The position numbers and the translations under genes were made by a program. This document shows, in pieces, positions 16,589-25,159 of a stretch of DNA of 33,845 nucleotides. The DNA comes from a virus: positions 1 to 33,845 of IMG/VR virus record IMGVR_UViG_3300030099_002795; one strand, written 5' to 3'. Position 1 is the first letter of the stretch; the number at the start of each line of letters is the position of its first letter. The notes under the pieces were generated by a model that was given only the letters and a program-made list of their open reading frames with translations, was not told where the DNA came from and ran no database searches.

Positions 16589-16725
16589 TGGCTAGTTTAA
16601 CATCGATAAGATGCAAAAAATTAGGTTGTAACAAATTGTTATCATCGTATGACGCAAGAAGATATGCAGGGTTATGTCCTGAATGTTATGCCATTAGATA
16701 TAATAGAAGGGAGGATGAAAAATGA
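16588..16725 (+). CDS. tiny zinc-finger protein (45 aa)
   Basis: Reads MASLTSIRCKKLGCNKLL and continues to ...YAGLCPECYAIRYNRREDEK. Two Cys pairs (C-x4-C and C-x2-C) make a plausible zinc site, and the tail is basic. It is coupled to both neighbours by TAATG and ATGA overlaps, the pattern of real genes here, and GAGGAAGAA precedes the start. Confidence 0.65.
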   Translation: MASLTSIRCKKLGCNKLLSSYDARRYAGLCPECYAIRYNRREDEK

Positions 16726-16853
16726 GTATCGGGTGTCCTGATTGTGGCAATAAAAATTTGTGCGAATTGCCACCTAGATTTGATATAATCAGTAAGGAAT
16801 TGAAAACTGCAAAGAAATGCCCTCAATGTAGGAGGTGGTTGTTTGACGACTGA
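16722..16853 (+). CDS. tiny zinc-ribbon protein (43 aa)
   Basis: Starts MSIGCPDCGNKNLC and ends KKCPQCRRWLFDD: a classic CPxC ... CPxC zinc ribbon with one further Cys. Its ATG overlaps the previous stop, and GGGAGGATG lies just upstream. Its final codons carry the GGAGGTG site for the next gene. Confidence 0.68.
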   Translation: MSIGCPDCGNKNLCELPPRFDIISKELKTAKKCPQCRRWLFDD

Positions 16854-17382
16854 GAACATGCCTCCGCCTACAAACCAAGAGGAAATAGAGTGGGCTTACT
16901 ATTTATGGAACTCACTTGCATTACCTAACGGCAGATGGGTTCTCCCTGGCGTTGGGGCTTATGTTAGAACTGGAATGAAAGAATTAACATTGAAGGAAAT
17001 ACATTTTTCCAAACCAACAGAAAACGCATTTGGTCAAACAGTATTTGACCAGCATCACTGGATTATGATTCTAGCAGACAACATAGGTTGGAAAATTGTT
17101 GAGTCGGTTGAATTAGCAACAGACCATGAAGGCGAATTGAACATACCAGAGGATTTGATAGGCCATGTATCTGTATGTGGTAATAGATGTGGGGCTGTAT
17201 ATAGGGTTGAAGAATTGAATACTATGCAGCAATATATCAAGATACGAGAGGACTTGACATGCCCTTGTTGTGGAGAACCGCATAGTGTAGACCCAGTATT
17301 AGCAGGGGTTCACATTGTTCTTGACGATAAGAGTTACCGATTAAACCAAGAAAAATTATTGAAAGCATCCGAAGAGGAATGA
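16843..17382 (+). CDS. hypothetical protein with zinc-binding C-terminal half
   Basis: A 179-aa protein. GGAGGTG (16831-16837) lies 7 nt before the TTG at 16843, so I accept the TTG start; the next ATG is at 16858. CGNRCGAVY and CPCCGEPH (about 110-150) suggest a zinc site with a helical insert between knuckles. The N-terminal 100 residues are unrecognised. Overlaps the next start by 4 nt. Confidence 0.72.
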   Translation: MTTENMPPPTNQEEIEWAYYLWNSLALPNGRWVLPGVGAYVRTGMKELTLKEIHFSKPTENAFGQTVFDQHHWIMILADNIGWKIVESVELATDHEGELNIPEDLIGHVSVCGNRCGAVYRVEELNTMQQYIKIREDLTCPCCGEPHSVDPVLAGVHIVLDDKSYRLNQEKLLKASEEE

Positions 17383-17669
17383 GAATGGCTGAAAAAGATT
17401 TCAATTCTAAAATTTTTGGAGTTGTAGATACTAAGTTTCAACCAGGTTTTGAACTACACGTAATGACGAGTGAAGCATTCAACACTAGAGTTTTGAATCT
17501 AAGACTTAACCGTATAATCCCTTCAGTTAGAGGTTATACCGGATATACTAAACAGGGCTTTATGCTTACTAGAGATGAAGCCAAACGGTTATTAGAACAT
17601 CTTACTGATGTAGTTCATGACGATGAAGCATGGGAAGATGAATTGGATGAAATAGTGGAGGCTGATTGA
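17379..17669 (+). CDS. small hypothetical protein
   Basis: A 96-aa protein, not recognised, with an acidic C terminus. A second ATG at 17385 is equally possible as start. ATGA overlap upstream; the next gene starts at the next base. Confidence 0.7.
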   Translation: MRMAEKDFNSKIFGVVDTKFQPGFELHVMTSEAFNTRVLNLRLNRIIPSVRGYTGYTKQGFMLTRDEAKRLLEHLTDVVHDDEAWEDELDEIVEAD

Positions 17670-18047
17670 ATGAAAGAGAATAGCATGTTTGAGTGGAAAT
17701 TAAAACATCGTGATATTATTTTAGAGATGTTAGAAGTATTGGATTTACCAATAGAATTAGAAAAATATTGTTATCAATTGTGGGATGAATCTAGGGGTAA
17801 ATCTCCACGAATACCAACTTCTTTAATTGTAGATTGTGTATATACGATAGCACATATCTCAGGCAATCGAAGGTCACTGAAAGATATGGTATCGGCAGCA
17901 AAGATTGTTTTGGGTAGAAAGACTAAACCATTTAATCAAGATAAGAGAGTTGAGTCTACGAGATGGATAGATAATGATTGGGCTAAAAGCATAATATATA
18001 GCATTGTGCCGGATCCAAACATACTAGAAGATTTGTTAGAAAGGTGA
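17670..18047 (+). CDS. hypothetical helical protein
   Basis: A 125-aa protein that appears all-helical (FEWKLKHRDIILEMLEVLDL and repeated amphipathic stretches). The segment RIPTSLIVDCVYTIAHISG...SLKDMVSAAKIV is reminiscent of the cyclin-like repeat of transcription factor B, in which HTH-like helices occur, but it is far too short for TFB, so this is only a weak suggestion. It directly precedes the ligase-like gene. Confidence 0.7.
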   Translation: MKENSMFEWKLKHRDIILEMLEVLDLPIELEKYCYQLWDESRGKSPRIPTSLIVDCVYTIAHISGNRRSLKDMVSAAKIVLGRKTKPFNQDKRVESTRWIDNDWAKSIIYSIVPDPNILEDLLER

Positions 18048-18051
18048 TGTA

Positions 18052-19494
18052 GTGTCTTATCGCCAAGTGGCAGAATCTATTAGAGTCTGCAAAGCCATGC
18101 CAACAAAGAAAGGCGATATAATTACAAATTTAATTAGACCAGAAAAGACGAGTCAATATCAAATTGTATATTTGTTGTATTCACCTTCTAACAAACAAAG
18201 ACTGTCCGATGAAGATTTTCGAGAAATATATTATCTCTTAACTGATTTATATCCTAGCGAAGTTGATTCAGCAACAGATGTAATTGACTTATTATGTGAT
18301 TTGTCTACGGCAACAAAGACAACTGCCAGTATCAACAGAATATATGAAATTACACACAAGATATTGGAGATACATACAGATAATGAATCGGTAGCATATT
18401 CCTTGACTAATGTTATCAAGCGAATAAGCAAGGAAGATTTACGGATATTCTTTCATCGTTTGAGTAATAGAGGTTCTATCATAAGTAGATATGATGTCAT
18501 CAAAGGTATCGCAAGAGCGAATGGTGTCTTAGTTCGGCATGTTAGAAAAGCATCATTTTTGATTGGATTAGAACGTGTCTGCGAAAGGCTGAGTAGAGAT
18601 GAAGAAATAACAAGTATAATCAAACCGCCTTTAGGTATGCCATTGATTATACCCTCACCTGCAATTGTGAAGAACATAGATGATATTCCGTTTGGCGAAA
18701 CATTAGTAGAGATACCTGAAGGTATGAGATACACAATTCATGTTTTAGACGATTCTATCAAACTATTCGATGCTACTGGAATAGAAAATGAAGTAGATGA
18801 AAACACAATGAGTATGATGCAATCAATGAAATTAAAGAAAGGAATATATCTAGCAGAATACGCAGCAGGTAGAGATATTGAATGGAAAATAGTAGACTAT
18901 CTAACTCCAAAAGATGACACAATGCCATTCAAACATAGAAGAAATAAATTAGATATACCAAAGTGGGCAATAAAAGAAATGGTATCTATCAATGATGCCA
19001 AATACTATCTTGAACATACAGGTATAGATAGGGTCGGTATATTGTGGAATTCTAACGGAATACTAACTTATGAATCAACTATTTACGAGTCTGCTCTAGT
19101 CAATCCAAAGAAGGTTCACAAATCTGTATTCGAGGTTTTAGGCGGAGTCTATATCAAGCAAGAGGCACACTCCAGGCCCAGATTATCCAAGTGGAGAATC
19201 GGAGTTAGAGATGGGGATGACATATACTCAGTAGGATTGGTAGATATAGAAGAATCACTATCTTTGATGCGTTTTGTTAATCCGCACAAAATTAAGGATG
19301 GTGAGCAAGTTTCGCTTAACTCTCCGTTATATGTTAATGTCAATGTAATCTCTTCTGGTTGGGGCGATTACGGGGCGTATGTTCAAGGCATAATAGTGTC
19401 TGTCGCTGAACAAGCGGGCCGCAAGGATTGTGTTAGCATTGATGAATTAGAGGCATTGAATAAAAGGTGGGATAACAATGGAGGCATTGATTGA
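18052..19494 (+). CDS. ATP-dependent DNA ligase-like protein lacking the catalytic lysine
   Basis: A 480-aa protein whose layout follows archaeal ATP-dependent DNA ligases: an all-helical N-terminal domain, then PLGMPLIIPSP (about 200) where ligases have the PMLA-type segment, a nucleotidyltransferase-like core, MPFKHRRNKLD matching the LPLxERRxLL region, and an OB-fold-like part (LSKWRIGVRDGDDIYSVGLVDI). Motif I should read E-x-K-x-D-G-x-R; here residues 219-226 are VEIPEGMR, so the lysine that is adenylated is Ile221 and Asp is Glu223. It is probably inactive as a ligase and may be structural or regulatory (inference). GTG start behind AAGGTGA. Homology is my reading of motifs, not a search. 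Confidence 0.75.
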   Translation: MSYRQVAESIRVCKAMPTKKGDIITNLIRPEKTSQYQIVYLLYSPSNKQRLSDEDFREIYYLLTDLYPSEVDSATDVIDLLCDLSTATKTTASINRIYEITHKILEIHTDNESVAYSLTNVIKRISKEDLRIFFHRLSNRGSIISRYDVIKGIARANGVLVRHVRKASFLIGLERVCERLSRDEEITSIIKPPLGMPLIIPSPAIVKNIDDIPFGETLVEIPEGMRYTIHVLDDSIKLFDATGIENEVDENTMSMMQSMKLKKGIYLAEYAAGRDIEWKIVDYLTPKDDTMPFKHRRNKLDIPKWAIKEMVSINDAKYYLEHTGIDRVGILWNSNGILTYESTIYESALVNPKKVHKSVFEVLGGVYIKQEAHSRPRLSKWRIGVRDGDDIYSVGLVDIEESLSLMRFVNPHKIKDGEQVSLNSPLYVNVNVISSGWGDYGAYVQGIIVSVAEQAGRKDCVSIDELEALNKRWDNNGGID

Positions 19495-19657
19495 TTATTG
19501 GCAACGGCTTACTTTGTGGGCTTTGAGTAAAGAAGGATATGAGGGGTGGTTGAGATTAACAATAGTGATGTTTCTAATTTCAACGGTATCACTGATAATA
19601 CTTCTAATACTGATTCCAATATTCCCGTTAGTTTGGCTTTACAAGAAACTGATTTGA
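19478..19657 (+). CDS. small single-span membrane protein (59 aa)
   Basis: Starts at the ATG inside the end of the ligase-like gene, behind AAAAGGTGG. Residues about 25-53 form a long hydrophobic segment (LTIVMFLISTVSLIILLILI and on) followed by LYKK, a typical single transmembrane helix. A hydrophobic run this long in the frame that continues translation from the upstream gene is unlikely by chance. It may anchor a viral factor to the host membrane or act in release; no family recognised. Confidence 0.6.
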   Translation: MEALIDYWQRLTLWALSKEGYEGWLRLTIVMFLISTVSLIILLILIPIFPLVWLYKKLI

Positions 19658-19665
19658 TAAATACA

Positions 19666-20004
19666 ATGAAAGCGGCTATGCTGATAAGAGGCGATATACG
19701 TTGTCGTTTATCAAAACAATACAAATGTGGCTATGAAATAAGACCAATAATTTGGTTTGTTAGAAGGACTGATGAGATCGACAAAACACTAGATAAGATT
19801 GGTTTGACATGGCGTAAAGTCTTTGTTAAAACGGAGGACATAACTAAATTATGTCATTGTTTTGAGATGTTTTTTTCATTAAGCACCAAACAAAAAGAAT
19901 TGAAAATGGTGCAATATTTTAATGGGATTCTACCTCAGCCGAATGACTATGATGAAGTGGTGGAAGTATTGACTCAAATTAAGAAATACCATGAGGCTTT
20001 ATAA
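19666..20004 (+). CDS. hypothetical protein
   Basis: A 112-aa basic protein, not recognised. The same frame opens at a GTG at 19546, but that extra N-terminal part is Asn/Ser/Thr/Asp-rich and lies over the membrane protein's codons, so I prefer the ATG at 19666, 8 nt after that gene's stop. It ends just before the promoter of the replication block. Confidence 0.6.
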   Translation: MKAAMLIRGDIRCRLSKQYKCGYEIRPIIWFVRRTDEIDKTLDKIGLTWRKVFVKTEDITKLCHCFEMFFSLSTKQKELKMVQYFNGILPQPNDYDEVVEVLTQIKKYHEAL

Positions 20005-20024
20005 CCCCATTACTATTAGGATGA
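19998..20024 (+). promoter_or_regulatory. bipartite promoter TTTATAACCCC...GGATGA
   Basis: TTTATAACCCC (19998-20008) and GGATGA (20019-20024), with spacing one base longer than the main class. The predicted start near 20026 leaves a 17-nt leader containing AGGGTGA before the ATG at 20043. Confidence 0.55.
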
Positions 20025-20042
20025 ATCCCGCAGGGTGAAAAA

Positions 20043-21350
20043 ATGGAATTAAACGAAGCGTTGAATAGAGTAAAAGAAGCAAAGAATATGACTGAGGATG
20101 ATGTGTTAGCGGCGTTCGCTACATTTGTCAAGGAGAACTATCCCGAAATTTGGGTTCAATCTGGTTCTTCAATAAATGGATTAGAAGAAGAAGATTACGA
20201 TTTCTTCTCATCTGCATTTGAAGTTAATACTGTAAGAAGAAAGTCAGGTGGCAAGGGCGAACAATGGGTTGGCATGTTAGTTGCTTATGATGGTAAGAGA
20301 GATATGATGCAAAGGCAAAGAGATGTTGCTATTGAATCTGCAACAATAAATCTCAGTCAAGTATTAAGATATGGTATTCAACAAAATAACAGAACAATAG
20401 CAATAGGTAGAGTTACTAAGGCTGATGGAGAGTGGTCTGTATTTGATGCTGATGATACACTGTTATACAAGGAAACTGCTGAGGATGGCAAACAACCAAT
20501 GTGGGTTATTCATACTCAAGGGCCAAGTATATGCCTATTGAAAGACGATGGCAGAACTCCTAAGAGAGCATTCATGGAAAAGCGTAAGTGGATATTCATT
20601 GGCAATACTCAAGATAAATTCTTGAGCGAAGGTGCTTTGCCTCCTATGGTATTAGAATGTTCATTCGGTGCTGCAAGTGCTGAATTACAACTGTTACGCC
20701 CAATATCATTCAAAGCGGAACTTACTACTGCATGGAAACCTGCCGATTCTACTGAACCGGATGAAGAAATGTTGTCTGCATTAGATATAGATGCTGATTA
20801 TGGACTAGACTGGGTAGATGATGAGGTATTACCTAAAGTAACAGAATTGTTTTCACCAGACCAATACATTGCACAATTCATGCCATGTGTAGACCTATCG
20901 GATGTATTCGATCACCACATGAGTAATAGAAAAGTTCTAGCATCTGGTAGAGATTACGGGCCGACATTTGCCATAAGTGGAACTGTTGATTACATAGACC
21001 ATGCAGGTAAAGAAAATCTATACACTGAGGGAGGCTTCAAGCATTCCATCACATTGACTTCTAACAGTCTAAGGCGTGACGACCCTAAAGCGAGTCTTTG
21101 GATTGATGTTTCACGTTATTTGGTTGAGAATCAACATGCTTTCAAGGTAAAGAAGGCTGATGGTTGGAAAGACTATGCTAGTGGCAGTAGGATATGGGTT
21201 GTTGTAAGAAGCAGAACCTGGGAAGGCACAGATGGAGGCTTGAATCTAAATCTTGATGGTTTAGGAGTATATGCCATGCCTCTAAGGTCTATCATTGCAC
21301 AGACTCCGCCTGAAGATGCCAATGACATATCATATACGGATGGGTTTTGA
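20043..21350 (+). CDS. possible ssDNA-binding replication protein with OB-like region
   Basis: A 435-aa acidic protein that opens the replication block. No catalytic motif is visible. The C-terminal third has alternating strands ending in SGSRIWVVVRSRTWEG...LNLNLDGLGVYAMP, compatible with an OB fold such as in RPA-type single-strand binding proteins. It lies immediately before a RecA-like ATPase and a Cas4-like nuclease, a setting common for viral single-strand binding proteins. Assignment rests mainly on context and weak fold resemblance. Confidence 0.55.
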   Translation: MELNEALNRVKEAKNMTEDDVLAAFATFVKENYPEIWVQSGSSINGLEEEDYDFFSSAFEVNTVRRKSGGKGEQWVGMLVAYDGKRDMMQRQRDVAIESATINLSQVLRYGIQQNNRTIAIGRVTKADGEWSVFDADDTLLYKETAEDGKQPMWVIHTQGPSICLLKDDGRTPKRAFMEKRKWIFIGNTQDKFLSEGALPPMVLECSFGAASAELQLLRPISFKAELTTAWKPADSTEPDEEMLSALDIDADYGLDWVDDEVLPKVTELFSPDQYIAQFMPCVDLSDVFDHHMSNRKVLASGRDYGPTFAISGTVDYIDHAGKENLYTEGGFKHSITLTSNSLRRDDPKASLWIDVSRYLVENQHAFKVKKADGWKDYASGSRIWVVVRSRTWEGTDGGLNLNLDGLGVYAMPLRSIIAQTPPEDANDISYTDGF

Positions 21351-21363
21351 AGGAGGAATTTAA

Positions 21364-22656
21364 GTGTCGGGATTTTTAGATAACTGGAAGCCAGTTGATA
21401 CAAACAAAGAGCCATCTAAGCAAACTCCAACTGTAAAGGCTGAGAGAATGGTAGAGCAAACCAAGAATTTACCCTCTACATCTGAGGTAACACAACCTCC
21501 GGTTGTAGCAGACGCAAAACAATTTCCCCCTGCCTCATTGATAGAGGATATGCAATCCGGTATGGCTACTGGGTTTGAAGAAACAGCAGGTGCTGAATAT
21601 GTCAAAGAACAGTTGGGTGTAGAAAGAGTTGTCAAAGAAACGCTAAAGGCTAATCCTAAGACCGTATCTAATGGCGAGTGGTCTTATCCACAATCTGCTA
21701 ACCCTGCTGCTCAAGCAATAGCGGTTGCCATGTCATCACACTTTAGAGATGAGCCGAAGGTTCTATGTGGTGTTAAAGGAGATCGAAAGTCCGGTAAATC
21801 TGGTATTGTAAATGACTCTTTGACTGCTGAAGAAATAGCAAATGGGGCGCAAATATGGAATTTAGACTTTGACGGTGGCGGGGATTCAACAGTATCTGCA
21901 CATCATAAAGACAAAGGAGATAACATACTTGTATTGAATCCTTGGGCGACTATCAAGAATGCTAGGGCGAAAGTGCCATTTGATTATCCTGAAACATACA
22001 ACAAGACGATGGATTATCTAAACTATGCCTTGGAACTTGCACAAAAGCAAGATGAATATTTCAAACTACATGGTAAGATGCCAAAGCCATATCTCAAAAC
22101 ATTGGTCTTTGATGGCATGGACCATTGGCTACATATTTGTGGAACTGCTATGAAGATAGAGGACTTAGAATTAGGGCCAAACGCAGTTGCAGTATCGGGT
22201 AGAAAGACCGCTACAAAGATTGGTCGCTTTAACTGGGAATTTAGAAAGAACAGGTATCAAGCCGCTATGTATGTATTCCAAGAACTTGCTAGACTGAACG
22301 TTCATGTTTATGTTATAACAGGTCTAAAACCATCTTATGATAAGAACGGTAATGAGATTATTGGTGCTGATGTTGCAGCATGGATGAAAGATACTGAAAG
22401 AGATTTAGAGCAATTGATTGAGGTTCGCTTAGAGAAAGAAAGAGATGCCAATGGTGCTTTGACTGGTAAAGAAGTATCAAAGGCTCAACTGGTATTCAAT
22501 AGAACCTCTCTACGCCTTCCTGAGCCTGTTATAATCTATGTTCAAGAATCTGGAACTGACGGACAGTGGTTCGGCTATCAAGGTTTAAAGGATGGCAGTT
22601 TTGAATCGGATTTAGATGTTACCGCTTTGGATGATGGTGAAGCCAATGCAGACTAA
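21364..22656 (+). CDS. RecA/Sak4-like P-loop ATPase
   Basis: A 430-aa protein with Walker A GDRKSGKS (139-146), Walker B LVFDGMD (247-253) and a sensor-like VYVITG further on. The spacing fits the RecA-fold ATPases annotated in phages as Sak4 or AAA_24, which act in single-strand annealing and recombination; archaeal RadA is a more distant possibility. The first 110 residues are low-complexity and probably disordered. GTG start with AAGGAGGAA 6 nt upstream. It lies between a putative single-strand binding protein and an exonuclease, a typical recombination cassette. Confidence 0.78.
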   Translation: MSGFLDNWKPVDTNKEPSKQTPTVKAERMVEQTKNLPSTSEVTQPPVVADAKQFPPASLIEDMQSGMATGFEETAGAEYVKEQLGVERVVKETLKANPKTVSNGEWSYPQSANPAAQAIAVAMSSHFRDEPKVLCGVKGDRKSGKSGIVNDSLTAEEIANGAQIWNLDFDGGGDSTVSAHHKDKGDNILVLNPWATIKNARAKVPFDYPETYNKTMDYLNYALELAQKQDEYFKLHGKMPKPYLKTLVFDGMDHWLHICGTAMKIEDLELGPNAVAVSGRKTATKIGRFNWEFRKNRYQAAMYVFQELARLNVHVYVITGLKPSYDKNGNEIIGADVAAWMKDTERDLEQLIEVRLEKERDANGALTGKEVSKAQLVFNRTSLRLPEPVIIYVQESGTDGQWFGYQGLKDGSFESDLDVTALDDGEANAD

Positions 22657-22906
22657 TATTGGAGTAGTCATTAGGATAAAACAAGTCGTGGAATCGTTTG
22701 CCATTAGAGGAAAACTATGGGGCGAATACGGCATTACATTTGATACTGGGATAGACCACCAGGGCGTTGCCGAGTGGTTCTTAGACTACTCTTTGCAGTA
22801 TGGAGAGAACATAGAAGATCGTGATGAGGCAGTTAGAAAGATAAAGGAATTTTTAGATAAAAATAAGATTGAATATGATACGAGGCTCGAAGAATATGAA
22901 GATTAA
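22646..22906 (+). CDS. small hypothetical protein
   Basis: An 86-aa acidic protein. I use the ATG at 22646 near the end of the ATPase gene; an in-frame TTG at 22616 lies deeper in that gene. The C-terminal half is a charged helix. Function unknown; it lies between recombination genes and overlaps both. Confidence 0.65.
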   Translation: MQTNIGVVIRIKQVVESFAIRGKLWGEYGITFDTGIDHQGVAEWFLDYSLQYGENIEDRDEAVRKIKEFLDKNKIEYDTRLEEYED

Positions 22907-23924
22907 ACCGCCTAGACCTCATGCAGTTCCTAGAAATAAGAATCTATACTCTACATACGCTTGGCATCCACAAATGGCAGATGATAAGATACTAAGGGTA
23001 TCTAAATCCTCATTGGGGACATTTCAGTTTTGTGAGCAACAATACTTCATCAAGTATGTTTTAGGGGTCAAAGAGCCTGAAAACGATGCTATGGTAAGAG
23101 GAACAAACGTTCACGATGCTTACGAATATATCATGGCTGAAAAGTTAGACATACATGAGGCTCATGCGTTAAAGGATAGCCAAGGTCTTGCAGCCGTTGA
23201 TAATTACTTTCAATCACTTATACCTAAATCTCAAGTAAGAAAGGGGTGGGAGGATAAGGTTGCTAAATATACTGGTAATCAATATGAATTAGGTGAGGAA
23301 ATCCATTTGTCTAAACTGATGAAGGCGGAGGCAAACCGATTCATGAAAAGTGACCCGACATGGTTTTTACCATCTGCGAATGAAAGAACAATAGATGCAG
23401 TAGTAGAACTAGACATTAATGGAAAGAAAGTGCTTGTTCATCTAACAGGGATAGTAGATAGGTTATTTCAAGACGGTGATGGTAATATTCATGTTCACGA
23501 ATTAAAAACGGGTAAGTGGAAAGATACAGCCACTAAATATAGAGGCATGGCAAAAGAGATGGCATTCTATGTGTATCTTATGCGGAAATCCGATGACCCT
23601 GAATTTGGAGATATGCGTGTATCACACTGGGGTTGGGATCATACCGCAGGTCATTTGACCGATACTAAATATGAAGGGAAAATATACCGCTTTGTAGAAC
23701 CTGTTAGGGTAAAAATCGTTTCCGAGATGCTTACTGATTTGAAAGCGTTAGTATCTGCACATTTACGGTATAGAGGACAATTTAGTGGTGGGCATTTTGC
23801 AGTAAAAGATAGCGGTGCTGAAAGATGGATTTGTGAACCTTGGTGTGCCGTAAAAGGATTTTGTTCAAAATATGGTCGAGCCACTATGCCTTATGAAATG
23901 AAACAGAAGGCGGAGGGGAATTGA
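22896..23924 (+). CDS. Cas4/RecB-like PD-(D/E)XK nuclease with Fe-S cluster
   Basis: A 342-aa nuclease of the Cas4/AddB type. Visible: SKSSLGTFQFCEQQYFIKYV near the N terminus (Cys46), RGTNVHDAYE (the GxxxH motif), D188 in GIVDR, E202-L-K204 in HELKTGK, the KEMAFYVYLM helix (QxxxY-like), and three C-terminal cysteines (313, 317, 323; CEPWCAVKGFC). One N-terminal plus three C-terminal cysteines is the Cas4-type 4Fe-4S arrangement. Such enzymes resect DNA ends to give single strands. No cas genes or CRISPR array are nearby, so a replication or recombination role is most likely. I chose the ATG at 22896. Confidence 0.88.
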   Translation: MKIKPPRPHAVPRNKNLYSTYAWHPQMADDKILRVSKSSLGTFQFCEQQYFIKYVLGVKEPENDAMVRGTNVHDAYEYIMAEKLDIHEAHALKDSQGLAAVDNYFQSLIPKSQVRKGWEDKVAKYTGNQYELGEEIHLSKLMKAEANRFMKSDPTWFLPSANERTIDAVVELDINGKKVLVHLTGIVDRLFQDGDGNIHVHELKTGKWKDTATKYRGMAKEMAFYVYLMRKSDDPEFGDMRVSHWGWDHTAGHLTDTKYEGKIYRFVEPVRVKIVSEMLTDLKALVSAHLRYRGQFSGGHFAVKDSGAERWICEPWCAVKGFCSKYGRATMPYEMKQKAEGN

Positions 23925-23925
23925 T

Positions 23926-25155
23926 GTGCGATACATCAGCGTCTTTAGTGGAATCGAAGCCGCTACCGTTGCTTGGCATGGTTTGGAATGGAGTCCTGTT
24001 GCCTTTGCTGACATTGATGATTTTCCTAGTGAAGTGTTGCGCCAACATTATCCACAAGTGCCTAACCTGGGAGATGTGACTGGGGTAGATTGGGATGAGT
24101 ATAAAGGAAAAGCAGATTTGGTTGTCGGAGGAAGCCCTTGCCAATCTTTCTCAATCGCAGGTAAAAGACTTGGAATGGATGACCCACGTGGCAACTTGGC
24201 CCTCCACTATCTCAATGTTGTTAGGAGAGTTCAGCCGAAGTGGTTTGTCTATGAAAATGTCGTTGGATTATTGTCGAGTGACGAAGGAAGGGATTTTGCA
24301 GCCTTCCTCCGAGAAGTGGAAAACATCGGGTATGGGTTCGCATACCGAGTTCTTGACGCTCAATTCTTTGGAGTCCCCCAAAGACGTAGAAGATTGTTTG
24401 TTGTCGGATGTGCTGATGGGGATTGGCGAAGTGCCGCAGCGATTTTATTTGACTCCGGTAGCCTCAGCAGGTCTATTAAAAAGAGCAATAAAAAGGGAAA
24501 AAAATTTGCCACCCTTACTCAAGAAGGCGTTAGAGGAACAGGCGAAGTTAGTGATGACGGAAGAGGAATAAAGCATTGTTCCGATGTTGCACCAACTCTA
24601 ACTCATTCAGGCCCGCCATACTCACGGACAGGGCAGACTACTGAAGATGAAGCAATGGTGGTTATGGCTATACATGACAAAGCCACTAGATACAAAGGTG
24701 GCGGAGATACTAGAAACGATGATGGGGCAGGTAATGGATTCGGTGTTGCAGATGAATCTGCACCGATGTATACGTTAGATACAAGTTGTAATCATGCGGT
24801 ATATCAACAATCTGGTATTGATTTATACAATCAAGAAATGACAGGTGATAAACATTGTCCGTTGAGAACTGCTCAAGGTCATGGCGCACCCGCAGTAATG
24901 ATTAATTACGCAGTAAGGAGATTAACTCCAGTTGAATGCGAAAGACTACAAGGATTTCCCGATAATTATACACAGATAGAGTGGAAGGGTAAAACCAAAG
25001 ACAAATGCCCTGACGCACCTAGATATAAGGCACTTGGCAATAGTATGCCTGTTCCTGTTATGAAGTGGATAGGAGAGAGGATTGATTTACTAAATATGGT
25101 AGACCTCTCACGGCGACAATCCTCTAGGGTGTCGAAACAAACTACATTATGGTGA
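23926..25155 (+). CDS. C5-cytosine DNA methyltransferase (Dcm-type)
   Basis: A 409-aa enzyme that transfers methyl from SAM to carbon 5 of cytosine. Motif I reads SVFSGIEAATVAW, motif IV GGSPCQSFS with catalytic Cys72, motif VI ENVVG (110-114), motif VIII VPQRRRRLFVVG, motifs IX-X RLTPVECERLQGFP and YKALGNSMPVPV. The target-recognition region lies between about 190 and 320. GTG start behind GGAGGGG. No restriction endonuclease is adjacent, so it most likely protects viral DNA from host restriction. A 158-codon open frame in another register overlaps 24095-24571 (see findings). Confidence 0.95.
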   Translation: MRYISVFSGIEAATVAWHGLEWSPVAFADIDDFPSEVLRQHYPQVPNLGDVTGVDWDEYKGKADLVVGGSPCQSFSIAGKRLGMDDPRGNLALHYLNVVRRVQPKWFVYENVVGLLSSDEGRDFAAFLREVENIGYGFAYRVLDAQFFGVPQRRRRLFVVGCADGDWRSAAAILFDSGSLSRSIKKSNKKGKKFATLTQEGVRGTGEVSDDGRGIKHCSDVAPTLTHSGPPYSRTGQTTEDEAMVVMAIHDKATRYKGGGDTRNDDGAGNGFGVADESAPMYTLDTSCNHAVYQQSGIDLYNQEMTGDKHCPLRTAQGHGAPAVMINYAVRRLTPVECERLQGFPDNYTQIEWKGKTKDKCPDAPRYKALGNSMPVPVMKWIGERIDLLNMVDLSRRQSSRVSKQTTLW

Positions 25156-25159
25156 TAAC

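Noticed and set aside
17670-18047. Viral transcription factor B
   Set aside because: Some helices recall the TFB cyclin repeat, but the protein is much too short and lacks the N-terminal zinc ribbon and B-reader; left as unknown.
19546-19665. N-terminal extension of the 19666 gene from a GTG at 19546
   Set aside because: The extension is Asn/Ser/Thr/Asp-rich and coincides with a hydrophobic helix in the competing frame, which looks like the real coding sequence. I keep the shorter gene but with moderate confidence.
22896-23924. CRISPR-associated Cas4 and a possible CRISPR locus
   Set aside because: The Fe-S nuclease resembles Cas4, but I see no regularly spaced repeats and no other cas genes; a replication or recombination role is more likely.
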